A stretch of DNA of 23,157 nucleotides from Stramenopiles sp. TOSAG23-3 (Eukaryota > Sar): contig LT642317.1 in NCBI GenBank assembly GCA_900128585.1, positions 1-23,157 on the forward strand, given 5' to 3'. Made by a program: the position numbers and the translations under genes. Positions 1-5,652 of the stretch are shown here, piece by piece. The notes below the pieces were generated by a model. It made no database searches, was not told the DNA's origin, and saw nothing but the letters and a program-made list of their open reading frames with translations. Position 1 is the stretch's first letter. Every line of letters begins with the position of its first letter.

Positions 1-52
1 GTATTTGTTTTGGGCAGACGGAGCACGTACTGTTTAAGTAGACATCCATACC

Positions 53-60
53 TATATAAA
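53..60 (+). promoter_or_regulatory. TATA box of first LRR gene
   Basis: TATATAAA lies about 50 bases before the ATG at 109, a normal distance for a core promoter with a short leader. The downstream paralogous module (from 1776) has no such box, because the homology between the two copies starts only at about 73/1776. Confidence 0.45.
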
Positions 61-72
61 CCCATTATTATT

Positions 73-312
73 AAAAAAAACATTTTTTTAAATATAAATG
101 CTATTCTGATGTTATTTAATGGCTGTCACGGTAAGACGGAGGATGCGGAGGAAAAGATTGTTCCATTGAATGAAGTATCCGATTCGGACACAACTGTTTC
201 CGAAGATAGTTTCGTAAACCTAACACTTTCTTAAAACGAAGCATTTTTAAAGATATTTTTTAACGCTTCGTCTGCATGCACGATGACGGAGTTGACGAAA
301 GCATGCGGGGGG
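73..312 (+). repeat. 5' module, copy 1 (paralogue at 1776-2007)
   Basis: This stretch matches 1776-2007 almost base for base, from the A8/T7 runs through the shared words GGCTGTCACGG, GTTCCATTGAATGAAGTATC and AACCTAACACTTTCTT to the G run after GCATGC. Between the poly-T and GCTTCG the two copies align without indels. Copy 2 then lacks about 16 bases after GCATG, and its G run is 9 rather than 6. The module is the 5' end of an LRR gene, duplicated at a distance of about 1.7 kb. Confidence 0.85.
109..234 (+). pseudogene. N-terminal piece of LRR gene 1, ended by TAA
   Basis: An ATG 50 bases after a TATA box opens a 41-codon frame that ends in TAA at 232-234. The next 48 bases stay in the same frame and run straight into the long LRR reading frame at 283, so only this one stop separates the two. 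In the paralogue at 1776-2007 the same codon is TCA (Ser), which suggests the stop is a secondary change in a once-continuous N-terminus. A GTAAGA donor at 131 and an AG at 240-241 would remove a 111-nt piece containing the stop and keep the frame, but that acceptor has little pyrimidine before it. Either the gene is broken here, it is spliced, or translation starts at 283. Confidence 0.55.
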
Positions 313-365
313 CGAAGCTCTGGCGCTGCTGCTGCGAAGGATGTTTCAGTCTACCTAACCAACGA
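263..365 (+). repeat. Direct repeat A flanking Cys-rich cassette
   Basis: These 103 bases recur at 752-857 with roughly ten differences. Both copies run from ACGCTTCGTC through GCATGCACGATGACGGAGTT to CCTAACCAACGA. Both are in the same reading frame and encode SACTMTE..KACGG..SGAAAA..VSV.LTN. A shortened third version sits at 1963-2007. Confidence 0.85.
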
Positions 366-1653
366 GGGCTTGAGGAGTGACTTTGCTTCGAGCGAAGACG
401 TCAAGGATGCGAACGCGACGGCGGAAGCGGCTATGACTGCGAGCCTTCCTGTGCCCGACGGCGAGTGGCGCGGATTCTATCCCTTTAGCAAGCCGAACCC
501 GCAAGCAAATCCAGAATGCTACACGTGGACCAATGGAAAATGGCGGTGTTATCGCGGCGGCTCGGAGGGGTACGGTACTGTTCAGCTCACGATGCAGAAC
601 GGCAAGATTGCGACCTCCAAGTGGAACGAGACGGGCAGCGTGTGCAACTGCGGGCAGTGCGTTATCTGGAGCGACGGTGGATGCTGGGTGCATGTTGACG
701 TGCTCCCCGACTTCGACTACCGCATCCACCAGGGCAACAAGTGCAAGTCTTACGCTTCGTCGGCATGCACGATGACGGAGTTTAATAAAGCATGCGGGGG
801 GGAAAGCTCTGGCGCTGCTGCTGCTGTGAAGGATGTTTCAGTCAACCTAACCAACGACACGTTGATTGAAGCGATGATGATTTTTCATTGCGAGGGCGAG
901 GAGGCGTGCGTTGGCTTGTTTCCGGAGTTGCTGAAGGTGAACAAACTCGAGCTCAATAACAATCACATCGTGGACGTGGCACCACTGGCAACGCTCGTTA
1001 ATCTCACGAAGCTCTGGCTCAATAATAATCAAATCGTGGACGTGATACCACTGGCAACGCTCGTTAATCTCAATAATCTCGACCTTTGTTGGAATCGAAT
1101 CGTGGACGTGACACCACTGGCAACGCTCGTAAATCTCACGAAGCTCTGGCTCAATAATAATAAAATCGTGGACGTCGCCCCACTGGCAACGCTTGTTAAT
1201 CTTACAGAGCTCCAACTCGTAGGTAATCAAATCGTGGACGTGACACCACTGGCAACGCTCGTTAATCTCACGTATCTCGAACTTTGTAATAATAAAATCG
1301 TGGACGTGGCACCACTGGCAGAGCTCGTTAATCTCACGGTGCTCTTGCTCAATGGAAATCAAATCGTGGACGTGGCACCATTGGCAGGGCTCGTTAATCT
1401 CAAGGAGCTCCACCTCGACAGAAATCCAATCGTGGACACGAGCCCCCTTCGTTCACTACCAAAAAGCACGAAGATTACAGGTGTTGTTGTGCGTTGTCGT
1501 TGTTGTGGTTGTTTGTGCGATCCTTGTACTCCCCAAAAAATGATCTGCTGGGTGGCGATTGGTGTCGGTGGTTCTGCGATTTGGGCTGCAGCTTTTTTTG
1601 CAGGCTATTTTTTCGTTTGTTTTTTTTTTGCATTTTGTTGGATCGCTCCGTAA
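283..1653 (+). CDS. Leucine-rich repeat protein with Cys-rich N-domain and C-terminal hydrophobic tail
   Basis: The frame encodes 456 residues from ATG 283; the original start may have been ATG 109 (see that entry). Residues 1-30 and about 158-190 are the two copies of a duplicated segment. Between them lies a Trp/Cys-rich domain (about 60-155, with CNCGQC) that I do not recognise. Residues about 215-400 hold eight NxIVDV-type LRR units of 22 residues (x-L-x-L-x-x-N-x-I-V-D-V-x-P-L-A-x-L-V-N-L-T), the SDS22/internalin class, closed by a cap with SPLRSLPKSTKIT. The tail has a cysteine cluster (RCRCCGCLCDPC) and a stretch of about 30 hydrophobic residues that could anchor it in a membrane. The T-rich DNA coding for that stretch also resembles a 3' splice site (TTTTTTTGCAG near 1603), so the tail is less certain. 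LRRs of this class bind protein ligands; the partner is unknown. Confidence 0.75.
   Translation: MTELTKACGGRSSGAAAAKDVSVYLTNEGLRSDFASSEDVKDANATAEAAMTASLPVPDGEWRGFYPFSKPNPQANPECYTWTNGKWRCYRGGSEGYGTVQLTMQNGKIATSKWNETGSVCNCGQCVIWSDGGCWVHVDVLPDFDYRIHQGNKCKSYASSACTMTEFNKACGGESSGAAAAVKDVSVNLTNDTLIEAMMIFHCEGEEACVGLFPELLKVNKLELNNNHIVDVAPLATLVNLTKLWLNNNQIVDVIPLATLVNLNNLDLCWNRIVDVTPLATLVNLTKLWLNNNKIVDVAPLATLVNLTELQLVGNQIVDVTPLATLVNLTYLELCNNKIVDVAPLAELVNLTVLLLNGNQIVDVAPLAGLVNLKELHLDRNPIVDTSPLRSLPKSTKITGVVVRCRCCGCLCDPCTPQKMICWVAIGVGGSAIWAAAFFAGYFFVCFFFAFCWIAP
752..857 (+). repeat. Direct repeat B flanking Cys-rich cassette
   Basis: Second copy of 263-365, in frame with it. Its G run after GCATGC has 7 bases against 6 in copy A. 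A C-to-GA-type change beside the run keeps the frame open. Confidence 0.85.
961..1440 (+). repeat. 66-bp tandem LRR-coding repeat, array 1
   Basis: The array has seven to eight 66-base units marked by AAATCGTGGACGTG, CCACTGGCA and CTCGTTAATCTCACG. Units are far more alike in DNA than protein constraint requires, including at third codon positions. This points to recent unit duplication or gene conversion. Confidence 0.9.
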
Positions 1654-1775
1654 CCAGAGAATACGATGGTAAGTACATAGAGTTATGGTTAGGGTCCAAG
1701 TTAGTCTTACCCAATCATTTTAGTTAACATTCGGATAGGGTTCTGATTAGGGTTGGTTAATCCCAGGTTCCAAAT
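1654..1775. other. Spacer with TTAGGG-like words and a splice donor
   Basis: The region between the first LRR stop and the second 5' module contains TTAGGG at about 1689 and 1748 and ATAGGG at about 1736. It also contains ATG followed directly by GTAAGT at 1666-1674. I see no other gene here. Confidence 0.4.
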
Positions 1776-2033
1776 AAAAAAAATATTTTTTTAAATATTA
1801 ATGCTATTCTGATGTTAATTAATGGCTGTCACGGGAAGACGGAGGACGCGGAGGAAAAGATTGTTCCATTGAATGAAGTATCCGATTAAGACACAACTGT
1901 TTCCCAAGATAGTTCAGTAAACCTAACACTTTCTTCAAACGAAGCATTTTTAAAGCCATTTTTTTACGCTTCGTCGGCATGAAAATAATAAAGCATGCGG
2001 GGGGGGGTTTGGTCTTTTCTGTTATTCTGTTAG
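1666..2033 (+). other. Candidate start codon plus 365-nt intron of LRR gene 2
   Basis: ATG (1666-1668) is followed at once by GTAAGTA. The next strong acceptor is a pyrimidine-rich run ending in TTCTGTTAG at 2033. Joining 1668 to 2034 is phase 0 and opens the LRR frame of the second array, which otherwise has no ATG because a TAG precedes it at 2031. The proposed intron (1669-2033) would contain the whole degenerate 5' module. The EF-hand gene at 10804 shows the same design of a tiny first exon. Both splice sites are seen in the sequence; their use is inferred. Confidence 0.45.
1776..2007 (+). pseudogene. 5' module, copy 2 (degenerate)
   Basis: Paralogue of 73-312. In the ancestral frame it has TAA at 1887-1889, where copy 1 has TCG (Ser), and TGA at 1980-1982, where about 16 bases were lost. 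It keeps TCA at the position where copy 1 has its own stop. It has no TATA box. It is either dead sequence or intron filling (see 1666-2033). Confidence 0.75.
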
Positions 2034-2936
2034 TCAAGAAAATTTAATTTGATATGCCTGATAAGACAAGACATCAGAGTTGCGAAGAGGGAACGACGAA
2101 GGGTGGCACGGCAGGCAGCGGTGGCAACGGGGCGTTGGAGAGCGCCACGAGCGCCACGAGCTCCAAGACCACCACCAGCTCCAAGACCACCTGGTCACCT
2201 CTATGGTCAGAAAATCGTCGACTTGTCACCACGGGTGGCAGGGCTTGTCCATGTCACGGAGCTCCACCTCGAACATAATCAAATCGTGGACGTGACGCCA
2301 CTGGCAGGGCTCGTTAATCTCACGTCGCTCCACTTCAATGATAATCAAATCGTGGACGTGTCACCACTTGCAGAGCTCGTTAATCTCACGACGCTCAACC
2401 TCCGAAAAAATCAAATCGTGGACGTGACGCCACTGGCAAAGCTCGTTAATCTCACGTGGCTCCACCTGCCTTATAATCAAATCGTGGACGTGGGACCACT
2501 GGCAGGGCTCGTTAATCTCACGGAGCTCAACCTCCGTGAAAATCAAATCGTGGACACGAGCCCCCTTCGTTCATTACCAAAAAGCACGAAGATTACAGGT
2601 GTTGTTGTTGTGCATGGTGATGATTGTTGTACCAATGTTAAGAAGCTCAGCTTCTGTAGCAATCATATCGTGAACGTGGCACCACTGGCAGGGCTCGCTC
2701 ATCTCACGCATCTCAACCTCAATACAAATCAAATCGTGGACGTGGGACCATTGGCAGAGCTCGTTAATCTCACCACGCTCGACCTCAGGTCTAATAAAAT
2801 CGTGGACGTGGCACCAGTGGCAGGGCTCGTTAATCTCACCACGCTCGACCTCAGGTCTAATAAAATCGTGGACGTGGCGCTGACCCCACTGGCAACGCTC
2901 GTCACTGCCTCGGATATAATCAAATCGCGGACGTGA
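2034..2936 (+). CDS. LRR array 2, 5' part (possibly broken gene)
   Basis: The open frame has no in-frame ATG of its own; with the proposed ATG/intron at 1666-2033 it would give 301 residues. It begins with a basic Arg/Ala/Pro stretch (RAPRAPRAPRPPP), whose DNA is made of short tandem repeats. One degenerate and five good 22-residue LRRs follow, then a C-terminal cap like that of gene 1 (SPLRSLPKSTKITGVVV). Four more LRRs starting at NHIVNV come after the cap, so two arrays seem to be fused. The frame ends at 2936 because one unit (2865-2926) is 59 rather than 66 bases, while the LRRs continue in another frame. A second ATG frame (2054-2278, Ser/Thr-rich) overlaps the start but does not connect to the LRRs. 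Truncated protein or pseudogene. Confidence 0.55.
   Translation, partial: SRKFNLICLIRQDIRVAKRERRRVARQAAVATGRWRAPRAPRAPRPPPAPRPPGHLYGQKIVDLSPRVAGLVHVTELHLEHNQIVDVTPLAGLVNLTSLHFNDNQIVDVSPLAELVNLTTLNLRKNQIVDVTPLAKLVNLTWLHLPYNQIVDVGPLAGLVNLTELNLRENQIVDTSPLRSLPKSTKITGVVVVHGDDCCTNVKKLSFCSNHIVNVAPLAGLAHLTHLNLNTNQIVDVGPLAELVNLTTLDLRSNKIVDVAPVAGLVNLTTLDLRSNKIVDVALTPLATLVTASDIIKSRT
2275..2560 (+). repeat. 66-bp tandem LRR-coding repeat, array 2a
   Basis: Four full 66-base units plus a capping half unit. They share the words ATCGTGGACGTG, CCACTGGCA and GCTCGTTAATCTCACG with array 1. Confidence 0.85.
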
Positions 2937-3475
2937 CGCCACTGGCAGGGCTCGTTAATCTCAGGAAGCTCTACCTGCGTAGTGATCAAATCGTGGACGT
3001 GGCACCACTGGCAACGCTCGTTAATCTCACGTATCTGAGCCTCAATGATCAAATCGTCGACGTGGCACCACTGGCAGCGCTCGTTAATCTCAAGTGGCTC
3101 TACCTCCAAGACAATAAAATCGTGGACGTGACACCACTGGCAGGGCTCGTTAATCTCACGTCGCTCGGACTCAATGCAAATCAAATCAAGGACGTGGCAC
3201 CACTGGCAGGGCTCGTTAATCTCACGTCGCTCGGACTCAATGCAAATCAAATCGTGGACGTGGAATCACTGGGAGGGCTTGTTAATCTCCAGAGTCTCAC
3301 TCTCCAACATAATCGAATCGTGGACGTGGCACCACTGGCAGGGCTCGTTAATCTCGAGCAGCTCAGGCTCCGTGGAAATAAAATCCAGGACGTGGCACCA
3401 CTGGCAGGGCTCGTTCATCTCGAGCAGCTCGAACTCCATGGAAATCCAATTGTGGACGCGAGACCGCTTTATTCA
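2655..3475 (+). repeat. 66-bp tandem LRR-coding repeat, array 2b
   Basis: About thirteen units. Two pairs are near-perfect tandem copies 66 bases apart: about 2761-2812 with 2827-2878, and about 3134-3187 with 3200-3253. One unit is 59 bases (frameshift) and one is 63 bases (one codon missing, giving SLNDQIVDV). Confidence 0.85.
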
Positions 3476-3547
3476 CTACAAAAAAAAGGCACACAGATTA
3501 CACCAAAGAGACTTGTTGAGCGTGGCGGTTGCTGTACCATTGTTTAA
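2933..3547 (+). pseudogene. LRR array 2, 3' part after frameshift
   Basis: This is the continuation of the preceding array in the next frame. It has no ATG; the frame opens at GTG inside an LRR unit, and the bases before it still read NQIADV in this frame. It therefore is not an independent gene. It has nine NxIVDV-type LRRs, a cap (PLYSLQKKGTQIT) and the tail GGCCTIV. The last four residues fit a CaaX-like pattern, so lipidation is conceivable but unproven. If the 59-base unit is real, this part is untranslated. If it is a sequencing error, the 2034-3547 protein would have about 18 LRRs and no hydrophobic tail. Confidence 0.6.
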
Positions 3548-3566
3548 AGTTTAACCTGGTCCTTTA

Positions 3567-4015
3567 TCAGGAAAATAAATCAACCCTACAGTTTGGACAT
3601 GTGGAGTTTCGCTCCAACCAAGGGTCGATGCACGCTTGGTGGAAGCAGTGGTTGACGGTTTCACTACAAGGCAGTCTTCTAAACGAGTCTCCGTTCTTAA
3701 TGGTTTCCTGACAAATGGAACACTCGCCAATGACTCCCTCTGCTTTGTAGACTGGTATGGTATTGACCGGGTTGGGTTGCCGTTGATTGATCCACTATAG
3801 CGTTTCTCCGCCTGGGCTGTCCAAAGTGTGTGTTGCCTCCACGGATTGCATCGATCATGCGCTGGTGAAATTCTCCCATTGCGTCTGGTAACGCCACGGT
3901 GTATCTATTATTATTTCCTACTTCGGTAAATGTGCTCCGACATCTTTATCAAGTTGTCGTTATCGATGGTACCGTCTTGAATGAGCTTCTCAAACAAAAT
4001 GTTGACTGGCTTCAT
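3567..4015 (-). pseudogene. RING-H2 finger protein, split over three frames
   Basis: No single reading frame covers this gene. From ATG 4015 the first segment reads 34 codons (MKPVNILFEKL..., ending SEHIYRSRK) and stops at TAA. The second, one frame on, covers about 3897-3770 with VALPDAMGEFHQRMIDAIRGG. The third (about 3790-3567) reads ECSICQETI, RRLPC, NHCFHQACIDPWLERN and CPNCR, then TGA. That is a full RING-H2: C-x2-C, C, H-x2-H-x2-C, C-P-x-C, with the usual I-D-x-W-L. RING-H2 proteins are typically E3 ubiquitin ligases that recruit an E2 enzyme. Both breaks need one extra base. They may be indels, or short introns (a 37-nt GTAGGA...ACCAG would fix the first frame). It ends 20 bases from the convergent LRR array. 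A TATAAAT lies about 25 bases before the ATG. Confidence 0.7.
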
Positions 4016-4456
4016 TTATGTAATTTAACTACTAATTTATAGTACAATGATCTGCTTCTACTGGCCAGTATTCCTTCTACAACATTTTAAGTTTGGTTTG
4101 ATGCTGTACTTATATATCATTATAATATATTTATGAAGTATGATGTACTCCTCCCCGCCCCCGCCCCTGCGCACCAACTTATTATGATATTACCAAGTAT
4201 TATCAAAGAAGAAGAAGGAAGATAGAAGAAGGAGGAATAATTATTATTATTAAAAAAAAAAAAATTATTATTATTTTTTGAGCTTGTATATAATAATATA
4301 ACTACATTTAAAAAAATAGACAATATTATTTATAACTCTAAATTATTTGTATACTTATACTTTAAAGTTGAAAAGAGAAAAAGAAGGAAAAGGCAACTGA
4401 TTTGCAGTAACTCAGACGTATCGAGGCCCCCATTGTTTACATGCATCTGAAATAAA
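4016..4456. other. AT-rich spacer, low complexity
   Basis: The spacer holds ATT/AAT and GAAGAA microsatellites and A runs around 4200-4310, and a short upstream ORF (ATG 4441, four codons). I see no gene. It lies between the divergent RING and sideroflexin starts and so should hold both promoters. Confidence 0.5.
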
Positions 4457-4584
4457 ATGTACTCCCAAATGTTACGTGGTCTTTCGGGTAGGCTTCTCCC
4501 GAGAAACAGGCGGCTTCGTTTTGCTTCTGCGGTTGCTGGAGCGACGGTTGCCGGGCTAACCACTACCTTCATCGCAAACGCCAA
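4457..4584 (+). other. Presequence-like N-terminus ahead of sideroflexin (frame broken)
   Basis: ATG 4457 (or 4469) opens MYSQMLRGLSGRLLPR, followed by RLRFASAVAGATVAGL and ending ANAK just before the G run. It is rich in Arg/Leu/Ala with no acidic residue, like a mitochondrial targeting segment, and an in-frame stop (4448) lies just before it. It reaches the sideroflexin frame only if the run of 20 G had 18 or 21. As written it reads through glycines to TAG at 4622. Confidence 0.5.
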
Positions 4585-4604
4585 GGGGGGGGGGGGGGGG
4601 GGGG
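4585..4604 (+). repeat. Run of 20 G inside a probable coding region
   Basis: The G20 tract sits exactly between a targeting-like peptide frame and the sideroflexin frame, which are out of register by one base across it. Such tracts are prone to replication slippage and to sequencing error. Confidence 0.9.
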
Positions 4605-4605
4605 C

Positions 4606-5559
4606 GTGCCCACGTTCGAGTTAGGCAAAACGCGATATACACAGGAAACGTTTGAAGGCCGTCTGAAGACTATTTTAAATCAAATTGACCCTCGCACCCT
4701 GCTTATATCCGACGAAGAACTTGCCAGTGCCCAAACACTGCTACAGCGTTTCAAGGATAGTGAAATAAAGCCGTCGGAGCATGTGACAGACGAAGACTTG
4801 TGGACCGCAAAGGCAACGGTCGATGCGATTATTCACGCACCAACGGGGGAGAAAATGTTTGGCCCAGGCCGCATGTCGGCATTTGTACTAATGAACACTC
4901 CCACCCTTATCGGAATGTTGGTTCACGGTCCCACGAGCACTGCGGCAGGAATGTTTTGGCAGGTAATGAATCAAAGCTATAACGTTATGAACAACTACGT
5001 AAACCGCGCAGGCCGAGAAGTAGATAATGCCTCCATACTACGGTCGTATGCGATGGGCGTGAGTGTAGCATGCGGTCTTGTCTTTGCCTCAAACAAAATT
5101 CTTGCACGAAACCCAGCATTAAAGCGGTTTGGAATTTTAATTCCCTACCTTGCTGTGTGCGCTGCGGGGTCATGCAACATTGGTTTCACCCGGATGGACG
5201 AGATACAAAACGGTGTGAATGTTTGCACCGCAGATGGCGAGAGCGTTGGTACCTCGGTAGCCGCTGGAAGGCTTGCAGTAGGACAAACCATCTTGACGCG
5301 AGGCCTGGGGCTACCGATCGTCCCCATGTTACTTCCACCACTGATTATGAAAGCAGCTGCTCTTAACCCTGGTGGCGCCGCGCTAATGCTGGAAATTTCA
5401 GTAATCACGATGTGCATGAGCTGTGCACTGCCTGCAGCGCTAGCGATCTTGCCTCAGCGCATGGAGTTGAAGACGGGCAGTTTGGAAGAGCAGTTCCAAG
5501 ATTTGAAAGATAAGGACGGGAATCGTATACAGTTCCTCTACGCAGAAAAAGGTCTGTAA
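4606..5559 (+). CDS. Sideroflexin (mitochondrial amino-acid/serine transporter family)
   Basis: There are 317 codons from the first codon after the G run, against about 320 residues for animal sideroflexins. Family landmarks are in order: FELGKTRYTQETFEGR at the N-terminus, IDPRTLL, HAPTGEKM (family HPDTGEK), a GRMSAFVLMN segment, NQSYNVMNNYVNRAG, and the C-terminal FLYAEKGL. Several hydrophobic segments lie between 85 and 290. The family sits in the mitochondrial inner membrane; SFXN1 carries serine for one-carbon metabolism, but the substrate here is not readable from sequence. The first codon is GTG, not ATG. The real start is probably ATG 4457 or 4469, with the G20 tract disturbing the frame. 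The gene converges on the ankyrin gene 93 bases away. Confidence 0.93.
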   Translation: MPTFELGKTRYTQETFEGRLKTILNQIDPRTLLISDEELASAQTLLQRFKDSEIKPSEHVTDEDLWTAKATVDAIIHAPTGEKMFGPGRMSAFVLMNTPTLIGMLVHGPTSTAAGMFWQVMNQSYNVMNNYVNRAGREVDNASILRSYAMGVSVACGLVFASNKILARNPALKRFGILIPYLAVCAAGSCNIGFTRMDEIQNGVNVCTADGESVGTSVAAGRLAVGQTILTRGLGLPIVPMLLPPLIMKAAALNPGGAALMLEISVITMCMSCALPAALAILPQRMELKTGSLEEQFQDLKDKDGNRIQFLYAEKGL

Positions 5560-5652
5560 AAGTAAATAGATGCAGCGAGTGTTAGAGGAAAAAAGGTAAA
5601 AATTACTCGTACATATTCCTGTTAAAAGTTTAGTGTAAAATTCGCAATTTTT

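Noticed and set aside
847-1413. Antisense ORF of 188 codons with CxxCH (CQWCHVHD) every 22 residues, resembling a multihaem cytochrome; similar ones at 2361-3250
   Set aside because: It is the complement of the 66-base LRR unit, which happens to lack stops in that frame. The LRR sense reading explains the conserved positions, and there is no separate start signal.
283-1653. Bacterial internalin gene or bacterial contamination
   Set aside because: The LRR class matches, but the gene has a eukaryotic TATA box, adjoining splice signals and AT-rich microsatellite flanks, and no Shine-Dalgarno or operon setting. This LRR class occurs in eukaryotes too.
961-3475. Regular 66-base direct repeats as a CRISPR-like or satellite array
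   Set aside because: There are no unique spacers. The repeats are coding LRR units in a eukaryotic gene.
3905-4015. Programmed +1 frameshifting at AAA-TAA in the RING gene, as in Euplotes
   Set aside because: The first break does sit at AAA TAA, but the second break has no such site. The window is not gene-sized chromosomes, and other genes use TGA, TAA and TAG as ordinary stops.
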